From positions 1 to 64,000 of the forward strand of contig JODX01000020.1 of assembly GCA_000719105.1 (NCBI GenBank): DNA of 64,000 nt, written 5' to 3'. The stretch comes from Streptomyces sclerotialus (lineage in GTDB: Bacteria > Actinomycetota > Actinomycetes > Streptomycetales > Streptomycetaceae). The translations under genes were made by a program, and so were the position numbers. The notes under the pieces were generated by a model, which was given only the letters and a program-made list of their open reading frames with translations, had not been told where the DNA came from and did not search any database. Below, piece by piece: positions 1-8,838 of this stretch; the stretch's first letter is position 1; each line of letters starts with the position of its first letter.

Positions 1-235
1 GCCCGGACACGTCCGTCGCGGCGGCCAGTTCCCGCAGCAGGGCCAGGGTCTCGTCCGTGACCAGGTTCTTGGAGTAGTCGATGTGCAGATCACCGACCTG
101 CACCACGTACCGCTCCGCGCGGGACGGGTCGGCGGCGAACAGCTCGCGCAGGTCCGGGTCGCGCAGCGCGTGTGCGCGGTGGTCCTTCAGCGCCGTCCAC
201 TCGGGGCGCCGGTCGAGCTCGGTGGAGTCAGACAT
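1..235 (-). CDS. pgi: Glucose-6-phosphate isomerase, N-terminal part (cut by window edge)
   Basis: Interconverts glucose 6-phosphate and fructose 6-phosphate in the cytoplasm. Only the first 78 residues are in the window, and reading continues past base 1. The segment HIDYSKNLVTDETLALL is the typical N-terminal isomerase signature, following the usual W-x-x-L-x-x-H start. The ATG at 235 overlaps the end of opcA by 8 nt, so translation is probably coupled and this is the fifth gene of the tkt-tal-zwf-opcA-pgi operon. I first expected 6-phosphogluconolactonase here, but the residues fit the isomerase. No lactonase gene lies between opcA and pgi. Confidence 0.93.
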   Translation of the reverse strand, partial: MSDSTELDRRPEWTALKDHRAHALRDPDLRELFAADPSRAERYVVQVGDLHIDYSKNLVTDETLALLRELAAATDVSG

Positions 236-1163
236 GGGTGGGGTTCTCCTCGTTGGGCTCGCCGCGCAGGGCGACGCAGTACATCTCGTCCGCGTCGAGG
301 CGGCGCAGTTCCTCGGCGATCAGCTCGGAGGTGGTGCGCACCTTCAGGGCGAGGGTGCGCGCGGGCTGGCCCGGCAGGGTGAGGGTGGCGAGGGGGCCCT
401 CGGGGCGGTCGATGACGATCTCGCCCTTCTCGGTGCCGAGCCGTACGCCGGTGACGACCGGTCCGCCGGTGACGACCCGCTCGACCGGGACCCGCAGCCG
501 GGCCTCCAGCCAGCGGGACAGCAGCTCGGCGCTCGGGTTGTCCGCCTCGCTCTCGACGGCGGCCGAGGTCACCGTCGTACGGGCCTGGTCGAGGGCCGCG
601 GCCAGCATCGAGCGCCACGGGGTGAGCCGCGTCCACGCGAGGTCGGTGTCGCCGGGGGCGTAGGTCTTCGCCCGCTGCTCCAGCACGGCGAGGGGGCTCT
701 CCACGGCGTACATGTCGGTGATGCGGCGCTGGGCGAGGGCGCCGAGCGGGTCCTTCGCGGGCACCTCCGGCGCGTCCACCGGCCACCAGACGACGACCGG
801 CGCGTCGGGCAGCAGCAGCGGCAGGACCACCGAGTCGGCGTGGTTGCACACCTCGCCGTAGAGCCGCAGGACCACGGTCTCGCCGGTGCCCGCGTCGGCG
901 CCCAGGCGGACCTCCGCGTTCAGGTGCGACTGGGTCCGCTCGCGGGGGTTGCGGGGGTGCCGCTTGATGACGAGCAGCGTGCGCGAGGGGTGCTCGTGGG
1001 AGGCCTGCTGCGCGGCCTTCATCGAGTCGTAGGCGTTCTCCTCGTCGGTGACGATGACCATCGTCAGCACCATGCCCACGGCGGGGGTGCCGATGGCGCG
1101 GCGGCCCTGTACGAGCGCCTTGTTGATCTTGCTTGCCGTGGTGTCGGTCAGGTCGATCCTCAT
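228..1163 (-). CDS. opcA: OpcA, glucose-6-phosphate dehydrogenase assembly protein
   Basis: Protein of 311 residues of the OpcA family, which in cyanobacteria and actinobacteria binds glucose-6-phosphate dehydrogenase and promotes its assembly or redox-responsive activity. The family is recognised from the N-terminal DTTASKINKAL segment, the VLTMVIVTDEE strand and the VVVWWP motif near residue 125. No catalytic motif is expected. The ATG at 1163 overlaps the zwf stop by 4 nt (ATGA), and the 3' end overlaps the pgi start by 8 nt, so it is translated within the operon directly after its partner enzyme. Length is normal for the family and nothing is broken. Confidence 0.93.
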   Translation of the reverse strand: MRIDLTDTTASKINKALVQGRRAIGTPAVGMVLTMVIVTDEENAYDSMKAAQQASHEHPSRTLLVIKRHPRNPRERTQSHLNAEVRLGADAGTGETVVLRLYGEVCNHADSVVLPLLLPDAPVVVWWPVDAPEVPAKDPLGALAQRRITDMYAVESPLAVLEQRAKTYAPGDTDLAWTRLTPWRSMLAAALDQARTTVTSAAVESEADNPSAELLSRWLEARLRVPVERVVTGGPVVTGVRLGTEKGEIVIDRPEGPLATLTLPGQPARTLALKVRTTSELIAEELRRLDADEMYCVALRGEPNEENPTHV

Positions 1164-2692
1164 GGCCTGCGCCAGCTCCGTCCGTCTCGTGCGAGCATCT
1201 CGTCGGCTTCCTTCGGGCCCCAGGTGCCCGAGGCGTACTGCGCGGGCCTGCCGTGCTTGTCCCAGTACTCCTCGATCGGGTCGAGGATCTTCCAGGACTC
1301 CTCGACCTCCTCGGTGCGCGGGAAGAGGTTGGCGTCGCCGAGCAGTACGTCAAGGATCAGGCGTTCGTAGGCCTCGGGGCTGGACTCGGTGAACGACTCG
1401 CCGTAGGCGAAGTCCATCGAGACGTCCCGGATCTCCATGGAGGTGCCCGGCACCTTGGAGCCGAAGCGCACCGTCATGCCCTCGTCGGGCTGGACGCGGA
1501 TCACCATCGCGTTGGCGCCGAGCTCCTCGGTGGCCGTGGAGTCGAAGGGGGAGTGGGGCGCCCGCTGGAAGACCACCGCGATCTCCGTCACCCGGCGGCC
1601 GAGCCGCTTGCCCGCCCGCAGGTAGAAGGGGACGCCCGCCCAGCGGCGGTTGTCGACCTCCAGCCTGATCGCGGCGTAGGTGTCGGTCCTGGAGTTCGGG
1701 TCGATGCCCTCTTCCTCCAGGTACCCGGCCACCTTGGCGCCGCCCTGCCAGGCGCCGGAGTACTGCCCGCGCACCGTGTGCCGGCCAAGGTCCTCCGGCA
1801 GCTTCACCGACTTCAGCACCTTGAGCTTCTCGGTGAGCAGCGACTCGGCGTCGAAGGCGATGGGCTCCTCCATCGCGGTGAGGGCGAGGAGCTGGAGGAG
1901 GTGGTTCTGGATGACGTCACGGGCGGCGCCGATGCCGTCGTAGTAGCCGGCGCGGCCGCCGATGCCGATGTCCTCGGCCATCGTGATCTGCACGTGGTCG
2001 ACATACGACCGGTTCCAGATCGGCTCGTACATCTGGTTGGCGAAGCGCAGCGCCAGGATGTTCTGGACGGTCTCCTTGCCCAGGTAGTGGTCGATCCGGA
2101 ACACCTGCTCCGGGTCGAACACCTCGTGCACGATCGCGTTCAGCTCATGGGCGCTGGCCAGGTCGTGGCCGAACGGTTTCTCGATGACCGCACGCCGCCA
2201 GGAGCCCTTCGGCGGGTCCGCCAGCCCGTGCTTCTTGAGCTGCTGGACGACCTTGGGGAAGAACTTCGGCGGCACGGAGAGGTAGAAGGCGAAGTTGCCG
2301 CCCGTGCCCCGGGAGGCGTTCAGCTCGTTCACGGCGTCACGGAGCTGCTCGAACGCCGTGTCGTCGTCGAAGTCGCCCGGGACGAACCGCATGCCCTCGG
2401 CGAGCTGCTGCCAGACCTCCTCGCGGAACTCGGTGCGGGAGTGCTCGCGCACCGCGTCGTGCACCACCTCCGCGAAGTCCTGGTCCTCCCAGTCGCGCCG
2501 GGCGAACCCGACGAGCGAGAAGCCCGGCGGCAGCAGCCCGCGGTTGGCCAGGTCGTACACGGCCGGCATCAGCTTCTTGCGGGACAGGTCGCCGGTCACA
2601 CCGAAGATGACCAGGCCGGAGGGTCCGGCGATGCGCGGCAGTCTGCGGTCGCGCGTGTCGCGCAACGGGTTGGTGAAGGTGGAGGTGGTCAT
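1160..2692 (-). CDS. zwf: Glucose-6-phosphate 1-dehydrogenase
   Basis: NAD(P)-dependent oxidation of glucose 6-phosphate to 6-phosphogluconolactone, the entry step of the oxidative pentose-phosphate pathway. The 510-residue protein has the nucleotide-binding GVTGDLSRKK (31-40), EKPFG (171-175) and the active-site RIDHYLGKE (199-207). The reading frame stays open upstream, but the start is set at ATG 2692 because it overlaps the tal stop by one base (TGATG) and begins the conserved protein. The stop overlaps the opcA start by 4 nt. This is probably the second zwf of the genome, since S. coelicolor has two such clusters (from memory). Confidence 0.96.
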   Translation of the reverse strand: MTTSTFTNPLRDTRDRRLPRIAGPSGLVIFGVTGDLSRKKLMPAVYDLANRGLLPPGFSLVGFARRDWEDQDFAEVVHDAVREHSRTEFREEVWQQLAEGMRFVPGDFDDDTAFEQLRDAVNELNASRGTGGNFAFYLSVPPKFFPKVVQQLKKHGLADPPKGSWRRAVIEKPFGHDLASAHELNAIVHEVFDPEQVFRIDHYLGKETVQNILALRFANQMYEPIWNRSYVDHVQITMAEDIGIGGRAGYYDGIGAARDVIQNHLLQLLALTAMEEPIAFDAESLLTEKLKVLKSVKLPEDLGRHTVRGQYSGAWQGGAKVAGYLEEEGIDPNSRTDTYAAIRLEVDNRRWAGVPFYLRAGKRLGRRVTEIAVVFQRAPHSPFDSTATEELGANAMVIRVQPDEGMTVRFGSKVPGTSMEIRDVSMDFAYGESFTESSPEAYERLILDVLLGDANLFPRTEEVEESWKILDPIEEYWDKHGRPAQYASGTWGPKEADEMLARDGRSWRRP

Positions 2693-3846
2693 CACGCGTC
2701 CGCTCCCTTGCGGTCCAGGGACTTCTCGACCGCGGCCAGCAGCTCCTGCCAGGCCGCCTCGAACTTCGCCACGCCCTCGTCCTCCAGCCGCTTGACGACC
2801 TCGTCGTACGAGATGCCGAGCGCCTCGACGGCCGCCAGATCGGCGCGCGCCCGGTCGTACCCGCCGGTCACCGTGTCGCCGGTGATCTCGCCGTGCTCGG
2901 CGGTGGCGAGAAGGGTGGCCTCCGGCATGGTGTTGACCGTGCCGGGGGCGACGAGCTCGTCCACGTACAGCGTGGACTTGTACGCCGGGTCCTTCACGCC
3001 CGTGGAGGCCCACAGCGGGCGCTGCTTGCGGGCGCCGGACGGGGCGAGCGCGGTCCAGCGGTCGGAGGTGAAGACCTCCTCGTACGCCTGGTAGGCGAGC
3101 CGGGCGTTGGCGAGGGCGGCGCGGCCCTTGAGGGAGAGGGCCTCGTCCGTGCCGAGCCGCGTCAGCCGCTTGTCGATCTCGCTGTCGACGCGGGAGACGA
3201 AGAAGGAGGCGACGGAGTGGATGGCGGACAGGTCGTGTCCGGCCTCACGAGCCTTCTCCAGGCCCGCGAGGTAGGCGTCCATGACCTCGCGGTAGCGCTC
3301 CAGCGAGAAGATGAGCGTGACGTTGACGCTGATGCCGAGGCCGATGACCTCGGTGATCGCCGGGAGACCGGCCCGGGTCGCCGGAATCTTGATCATGACG
3401 TTGGGGCGGTCCACCAGCCAGGCGAGCTGCTTGGCCTCGGCGATCGTGGCGGCCGTGTCGTGCGCGAGCCGCGGGTCGACCTCGATGGACACCCGGCCGT
3501 CCCGGCCCGCCGTCGCCTCGTACACCGGGCGCAGGACGTCGGCGGCGGCGCGTACGTCGGCGGTGGTCATCATCCGCACGGCCTCGTCGACCGTCACCCC
3601 GCGCACCGCCAGCTCGGCGAGCTGCTCCTCGTACCCTTCACCCGAGCCGATGGCGGCCTGGAAGATGGACGGGTTGGTGGTGACGCCCACCACATGGCTC
3701 TTCTCGACGAGCGAGGCGAGGTTGCCGGAGGTGATGCGCTCGCGCGAGAGGTCGTCCAGCCAGATGGAGACGCCCTCGTCGGACAGGCGCTTCAGGGGTT
3801 CCGCGGCTGCGGTCGTTGCTGCGGTCGTTTCGGTCACAGTTCTCAT
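2692..3846 (-). CDS. tal: Transaldolase
   Basis: Transfers a three-carbon ketol unit between sedoheptulose 7-phosphate and glyceraldehyde 3-phosphate. The 384-residue length is typical of the actinobacterial long form. Visible hallmarks are GVTTNPSIF (54-62) and the Schiff-base lysine in MIKIPAT (Lys153). A conserved [15 protein letters not shown] stretch follows. The ATG at 3846 lies 29 nt below the tkt stop with a weak GAAGAAAG ribosome site. It is co-directional with tkt, zwf, opcA and pgi and shares one base with zwf, which supports one polycistronic message. Confidence 0.95.
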   Translation of the reverse strand: MRTVTETTAATTAAAEPLKRLSDEGVSIWLDDLSRERITSGNLASLVEKSHVVGVTTNPSIFQAAIGSGEGYEEQLAELAVRGVTVDEAVRMMTTADVRAAADVLRPVYEATAGRDGRVSIEVDPRLAHDTAATIAEAKQLAWLVDRPNVMIKIPATRAGLPAITEVIGLGISVNVTLIFSLERYREVMDAYLAGLEKAREAGHDLSAIHSVASFFVSRVDSEIDKRLTRLGTDEALSLKGRAALANARLAYQAYEEVFTSDRWTALAPSGARKQRPLWASTGVKDPAYKSTLYVDELVAPGTVNTMPEATLLATAEHGEITGDTVTGGYDRARADLAAVEALGISYDEVVKRLEDEGVAKFEAAWQELLAAVEKSLDRKGADA

Positions 3847-3875
3847 CTTTCTTCAGGGGCTCGCAGGGGCTCGCA

Positions 3876-5787
3876 TCAACCGCGGTCGGCCGCGGTGTCC
3901 GTGACCGCGGCGAGCGCGGTACGGGCGGCGGCGACGACGTTCTCGGGGGTGAAGCCGTACTCGGTGAACAGGGTCTTGGCGTCGGCGGAGGCGCCGAAGT
4001 GTTCCAGGGAGACGATGCGTCCGTGCTCACCGACGTAGCGGTACCAGGTCAGGCCGATTCCCGCCTCGACCGCCACGCGGGCCTTCACGGACGGAGGCAG
4101 CACCTTCTCGCGGTAGGAGAGGGGCTGCTCCTCGAACCACTCCACGGACGGCATCGACACCACCCGGGTGGGCACGCCCCCGGCCTCCAGCCGCTCGCGC
4201 GCGGCCACGGCGAGCTGCACCTCGGAGCCGGTGGCGATGATGATCACCTCCGGGGCTCCGGCGGACGCGTCCTGGAGGACGTAGCCGCCCTTGGCCGCGT
4301 CCGGGTTCGGCTCGTAGGTGGGCAGGCCCTGCCGGGAGAGGGCAAGACCGTGCGGCGCCGGGTGCGTGGCGTGCCGCCGGAGGATCTCGGCCCAGACGGT
4401 GGCGGTCTCGTTGGCGTCGGCCGGGCGGACGATGTTCAGGCCCGGGATGGCGCGCAGCGAGGCCAGGTGCTCGACCGGCTGGTGGGTGGGACCGTCCTCG
4501 CCGAGGCCGATGGAGTCGTGCGTCCACACGTACGTCACCGGGAGCTGCATCAGCGCGGAGAGGCGGACGGCGTTGCGCATGTAGTCGGAGAACACCAGGA
4601 AGGTGCCGCCGTAGATGCGGGTGTTGCCGTGCAGCGCGATGCCGCTGCAGGACCTTGCCGGACGCGGCACGGGTGGCCACCGCCTTGCCCGGCTCGAAGA
4701 CCGGCAGGTGGGACTCCCAGCCCTCGGGGAGCTGGCCGGCGAGGATGCGGTCGTACAGCCGCGCGCGCTCGGGCTGGGCGCCCCGCCACTCGTCGATCCG
4801 CTTGTGCCAGGCGGCGTGCGCCTCGGCACCCCGGTCGAGGGCCCCCCGGGTGTGGGCGAGGACCTCGTCGGAGACCTCGAAGTGCTGCTCCGGGTCGAAG
4901 CCGAGGACGCGCTTGGTGGCCGCGACCTCCTCCTCGCCCAGCGCCGAGCCGTGCGCGGCCTCGGTGTTCTGCGCGTGCGGGGCCGGCCAGGCGATGATCG
5001 TGCGCATCGCGATGATCGACGGGCGCGAGGTCTCCGCCTGCGCCGCCCGGAGCGCCGCGTACAGCGCGTGGACGTCGACGTCGCCGTTCTCCGCGGGCTC
5101 GATCCGCTGCACGTGCCAGCCGTACGCCTCGTACCGCTTCAGCACGTCCTCGGAGAACGCGGTGGCGGTGTCGCCCTCGATGGAGATGTGGTTGTCGTCG
5201 TAGAGGAAGACCAGGTTGCCGAGTTTCTGGTGGCCCGCGAGCGAGGAGGCCTCGGCGGAGATGCCCTCCTCCAGGTCGCCGTCGGAGACGATCGCCCAGA
5301 TCGTGTGGTCGAAGGGGGACTCGCCCTCGGGGGCGTCCGGGTCGAACAGTCCGCGCTCGTAGCGGGCGGCCATCGCCATGCCCACCGCGTTCGCCGTGCC
5401 CTGACCCAGCGGGCCGGTGGTGACCTCCACCCCGGCCGTGTGCCCGTACTCGGGGTGGCCGGGCGTCTTCGAACCGTGGGTGCGGAACGCCTCGAGGTCG
5501 TCCAGCTCCAGCTCGTACCCGGCGAGGAAGAGCTGGGTGTAGAGGGTCAGCGAGGTGTGCCCGGGGGAGAGGACGAAGCGGTCACGGCCCGTCCACTCGG
5601 GATCGGCCGGGTCGTGCCGCATCACCTTCTGAAAGAGCGTGTAGGCGGCGGGCGCAAGGCTCATCGCCGTCCCCGGGTGACCGTTGCCGACCTTCTGTAC
5701 GGCGTCGGCAGCGAGAACTCGGGCCGTGTCGACGGCCCGCCGGTCCAGGTCGGTCCACTCGAGACGGTCAGACGTGTGCGTGCTCAT
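3876..5787 (-). pseudogene. tkt: Transketolase, broken by internal deletion and frameshift
   Basis: Thiamine-diphosphate enzyme of the non-oxidative pentose-phosphate pathway, here in two frames. The N-terminal part reads normally from ATG 5787 (thiamine-binding region, GNGHPGTAMS) to ASGKVLQ at about 4645. The C-terminal part resumes in another frame at GIALHGNTRIYGG (from 4643) and runs to the stop at 3876. Intact transketolases carry about 55-60 residues between these points, including the WGGSADL segment and the FGIREH motif with the catalytic glutamate. All of that is absent. The join sits at the hexamer CTGCAG (4645-4650). A TTG 6 nt upstream of the ATG is an alternative start. As written, no active enzyme can be made. 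It could be a real deletion tolerated because of a second tkt, or an assembly error. Confidence 0.9.
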
Positions 5788-5840
5788 CTTCAAGTAGTCC
5801 TCGGTAGGAGCAGGGGAACAGCTCTGACGTGTTCAAAACT

Positions 5841-5855
5841 AAAAGTCTGACTTTT
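5841..5855. promoter_or_regulatory. Palindromic operator candidate, tkt/araC divergent region
   Basis: Perfect inverted repeat AAAAGT-CTG-ACTTTT in the 156-nt divergent region between the pentose-phosphate operon and the AraC-family gene. Its AT-rich sequence stands out in this GC-rich DNA. It lies 54 nt upstream of the tkt start. Binding by the adjacent AraC regulator or another factor is inference. Confidence 0.5.
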
Positions 5856-5943
5856 GGTGGGGAAGGTCTGCCTGTGTCAGCCTTCGGTGAAAGTGGGACA
5901 CCGGGAGCGCTCCCGGGGCGGACCGAGCCGATGCGAGAGGGAC

Positions 5944-6864
5944 ATGACGGACAGAACCACCCCGAGTGGTTGCGTGGAGGACGACGACGGCCACCCGGAT
6001 CGCCAGGGCATCAAGACGTTCGCCTTCCCGGTGGGCAGCAGCCGGGCCGGCGTCGGGATGCAGATAAGCCCGATGGCACCGGAGTACCCCTGGCACACCG
6101 GCGCACCCCTGGACCGGGTGCACCGCATCGACTTCCATGTGGTGATGTTGTTCACCGGCGGCCCCGTGACTCACATGATCGACTTCGCCGAGTACCAGGC
6201 CTCGGCCGGCGACCTGCTGTGGGTCCGTCCCGGGCAGGTGCACCGCTTCTCGCACAGGTCCGGGTACCGCGGGACGGTACTGACCATGCAGCCCGGCTTC
6301 CTGCCCCGCGCCACGGTGGAGGCGACCGGCCTCTACCGGTACGATCTGCCCCCGCTCCTGCACCCCGGCCCCGCGCAGCTGGTGGGCCTGGCCGGCTCCC
6401 TGGAGCAGCTGCAACGCGAGTACACCGACACGGAGACGCTCCCGCTCAGCCTGCACGCGGCGGTGCTGCGGCACTCCCTGAGCGCCTTCCTGCTCCGCCT
6501 CGCGCACCTCGCGGCCAGTTCGGCCGAGGCGGGGCGGCGGCAGGCGGACACGACGTTCACCCGCTTCCGGGACGCCGTCGAGCAGGGCTTCCCCACCAAC
6601 CACAGCGTCAGCGCGTACGCCGACGCCCTCGGCTACTCCCGCCGCACCCTGGTCCGCGCCGTCCGCGCCGCGACGGGCGAGACCCCGAAGGGCTTCATCG
6701 GCAAGCGGGTGATCCTCGAGGCCAAGCGGCTGCTGGCCCACACGGACCTGCCGATCGGCCGGGTGGGCGTGGCGGTGGGCTTCCCCGACCCGGCCAACTT
6801 CTCCAAGTTCTTCCATCTGCACACCGGGGTGACGCCGGTGGCGTTCCGGGCGGAACTGCGCTGA
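5944..6864 (+). CDS. AraC-family transcriptional regulator
   Basis: Protein of 306 residues with an N-terminal cupin-like sensor domain (HRIDFHVVMLF, then DLLWVRPGQVHRF) and a C-terminal double helix-turn-helix of the AraC type (VSAYADALGYSRRTLVRAVRAATGETPKGFI and the FPDPANFSKFFHLHTGVTP core, both seen in full). The frame is open from 5854, but ATG 5944 is chosen because GAGAGGGAC just upstream is a good ribosome site. It is divergent from the tkt operon across an AT-rich palindrome, so control of that operon or of itself is plausible. The ligand is unknown. A strong shared terminator separates it from the convergent glucanase gene. Confidence 0.85.
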   Translation: MTDRTTPSGCVEDDDGHPDRQGIKTFAFPVGSSRAGVGMQISPMAPEYPWHTGAPLDRVHRIDFHVVMLFTGGPVTHMIDFAEYQASAGDLLWVRPGQVHRFSHRSGYRGTVLTMQPGFLPRATVEATGLYRYDLPPLLHPGPAQLVGLAGSLEQLQREYTDTETLPLSLHAAVLRHSLSAFLLRLAHLAASSAEAGRRQADTTFTRFRDAVEQGFPTNHSVSAYADALGYSRRTLVRAVRAATGETPKGFIGKRVILEAKRLLAHTDLPIGRVGVAVGFPDPANFSKFFHLHTGVTPVAFRAELR

Positions 6865-6883
6865 GGGGCGGGTGCCACGCCGA

Positions 6884-6917
6884 GGGGCGGGTCCCACGCG
6901 CGCGTGGGACCCGCCCC
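6884..6917. terminator. Perfect 34-bp palindromic bidirectional terminator
   Basis: Arms GGGGCGGGTCCCACG and CGTGGGACCCGCCCC (15 bp, no mismatch) around CGCG, in the 88-nt gap between the convergent araC-type gene and the glucanase gene. A second, imperfect copy of the left arm starts at 6865. There is no T-run, as is common in Streptomyces. It is symmetric, so it should act on both transcripts. Confidence 0.8.
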
Positions 6918-6952
6918 GGTGCGTCGGTGTGTGCGGGTGCGGTGGAGGGCGC

Positions 6953-8401
6953 TCAGCGGCCGAAGGTGAACCAGTTCACGTTCACGAAGTCCTGCGGCTG
7001 ACCGCTCGTGAAGGTGAGGTAGACGTCATGGGTGCCCGTGACGCCGCCGATGTTCGCGGGGATCGTCCGCCAGGACTGCCAGCCGCCCGTGTTCCCCACC
7101 GAGAAGCTGCCGATCGGCGCGCTCGTCCGGCTGTCGAGGCGCACCTCGACCAGTCCGCTCACCCCGGTGCCGGCACCGCTCGCGACCCGTGCGCTGAACT
7201 GGCGCGCCGCGGTGGAGCCGAAGTTCACGCCCTTGTACAGCGCCCAGTCGCCGTTGGCGAGGGCGCCGATGTTCTGGCCGCCGCCGCTGTCGGTGGTGGT
7301 CTCGGTCATGGTCCCGCCCTGACCGTCGTACGACTCGGCCTGGATGGTGCCGTACGCGTCACGGTTGCCCGTCGGGGGCGTGGTACCGCTCCCACCGGCC
7401 GTCAGCACCTGGACGTAGTCGACGACCATCGAGTGGCCGGGCACCGTGGCCGCGTCCGGGCCGCCGCCGAAGGCGTCCACGAAACCGCCGCCCATCGCCA
7501 CGTTCAGGATGACGAAGTATCCGTGGTCGGTGGCGTTCCGCCAGGTCGTCGCGTCGACCTGGTTCGCGCGCACCGTGTGGAAGTTGGTGCCGTCGAGGTA
7601 GAAGCGGATCTCCTCCACGCTCGTCGAGCGGTCCCATTCCAGCCGGTACGTGTGGAAGCCGCCCTGGCACGTGGTGCCCTGACAGGTGGTGGAGCTGCCG
7701 ATGCCGGAGGTCTCGTTGCAGGGGCCGCCCGGGCTGGTGCCGCAGTGCATCGTGGCGTGCACGGTGTTGAGCCCGTTGGCGTTCTCCATGATGTCGAGCT
7801 CGCCGACGCCCGGCCAGTTCCAGTAGTTGCCCCGGTACGGCGAGCCCAGTGCCCAGAACGCCGGCCAGTAGCCGCGGGCCGCGGCACCCGTCACGTTCGG
7901 CAGCTGGATGCGGGACTCGATGCGCAGCTTGCCGCCCGCCGGCGGCTGGAAGTCGGAGCGGACGGTCTCGATACGGCCCGAGGTCCAGTTGCCGGCGGCG
8001 TCGCGCCGCGGGGTGATGCGGAGGTTGCCGTTGCCGTCGAGCGCGACGTTGTTCGTGCTGGACGTCATCGTCTCGATCTCGCCGGTGCCCCAGCCCGCGG
8101 GCCCGCCGGGATAGCCGGTGCCGGTCGCGTACTGCCAGTTCGCGGTGTTGACGCCGGTACCGGCGGCGCCGTTGAAGTCGTCGACGAAGACCTGCGTCCA
8201 GCCGGACGGCGGCGTGGGTGCCGAGGCCCCGGCCGTCGACGCCCCGGCCACCGCGAGGCCCAGTGCGCTGACGACGGCCAGGAGGGCGCGGCGCAGGGGG
8301 CGGTGGCGGTGACGGGCCGCTCTGGGGGAGCTGGGGGCTGTGGTGAGAGTGGGAGTTGCGGGAGTTATGGGGGTTGTGGGGTCTGTGGGGGTTGTCCTCA
8401 T
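6953..8401 (-). CDS. Secreted GH16 endo-beta-1,3-glucanase (laminarinase-like) with CBM6
   Basis: Secreted glycoside hydrolase of 482 residues. It has a threonine/proline-rich N-terminus, a basic RHRHRPLRR stretch and a hydrophobic signal core ending in ASTAGASA (about 60), then a GH16 domain with catalytic GELDIMEN (Glu201, Asp203, Glu206) and a C-terminal family-6 carbohydrate-binding module beginning near IQAESYDG. The combination is typical of bacterial laminarinases that retain beta-1,3-glucan. ATG 8401 is preceded by AAGAGGT at a good distance, and upstream in-frame codons are rejected. A CebR/LacI-type operator lies 81-94 nt upstream, so control by sugar availability is likely. The exact substrate is inferred from the family. 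Confidence 0.9.
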   Translation of the reverse strand: MRTTPTDPTTPITPATPTLTTAPSSPRAARHRHRPLRRALLAVVSALGLAVAGASTAGASAPTPPSGWTQVFVDDFNGAAGTGVNTANWQYATGTGYPGGPAGWGTGEIETMTSSTNNVALDGNGNLRITPRRDAAGNWTSGRIETVRSDFQPPAGGKLRIESRIQLPNVTGAAARGYWPAFWALGSPYRGNYWNWPGVGELDIMENANGLNTVHATMHCGTSPGGPCNETSGIGSSTTCQGTTCQGGFHTYRLEWDRSTSVEEIRFYLDGTNFHTVRANQVDATTWRNATDHGYFVILNVAMGGGFVDAFGGGPDAATVPGHSMVVDYVQVLTAGGSGTTPPTGNRDAYGTIQAESYDGQGGTMTETTTDSGGGQNIGALANGDWALYKGVNFGSTAARQFSARVASGAGTGVSGLVEVRLDSRTSAPIGSFSVGNTGGWQSWRTIPANIGGVTGTHDVYLTFTSGQPQDFVNVNWFTFGR

Positions 8402-8838
8402 TGAGTACCTCTTCGTGTACAGGGATGAGGTGCGGGTTCTGCAGCGAGCGCCCGGGGAGGGTGCCGCGTCATGCACCGCTCTGAGAGCGCTCTCAAGGAA
8501 AGCTGCGGGCTCAATGTGCTCTCCGTCACGCAGGTCGTCAAGAGGTGAAGCAGGGAAAGTCCTTGCGGGATAGGCGGGTTCATACGTCGAAGGCGGTTCA
8601 CGGGGCCGAAGGGCACGCGACAGCCGTCTGCGCGCTGATGGCAAGATCACTACGGCCGACGGAACCAGAGCAGGGGATTCCCCCCTCTCTACCGTCGGGT
8701 GCCGCCCGGAGTCTCCCGAATGAACCGTGCGGTCCCTTACGCCCTGCAACAAGGTCTTCATGCCCTGTGCATGGTTCCGCCCGCCGTGCGCCGTCGATCA
8801 TCGGTGCACGACCACCGCCGTCCGTCACGGGAGCCCGT
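8402..8838. other. 437-nt divergent intergenic region, glucanase and sulfatase
   Basis: Holds the promoters of the glucanase gene (minus) and the sulfatase gene (plus). The clear element is the 14-bp palindrome at 8482-8495. I see no further coding sequence with a good start. The sulfatase frame is open through part of it, but its first 98 codons have no ribosome site and no family resemblance. Confidence 0.6.
8482..8495. promoter_or_regulatory. CebR/LacI-type operator
   Basis: TGAGAGCGCTCTCA is a perfect palindrome with the central GC of LacI-family operators, close to the Streptomyces CebR/BglR consensus TGGGAGCGCTCCCA. It lies 81 nt before the glucanase start, where a repressor would block its promoter. 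The regulator is probably encoded elsewhere. Confidence 0.8.

Noticed and set aside
1..235. 6-phosphogluconolactonase as first gene
   Set aside because: Expected from operon order, but the residues DYSKNLVTDETLALL are glucose-6-phosphate isomerase.
8320..8398. Purine-rich GGGGTTGTGG-type repeat as a regulatory tract
   Set aside because: It lies within the glucanase gene and encodes its Thr/Pro-rich N-terminus.
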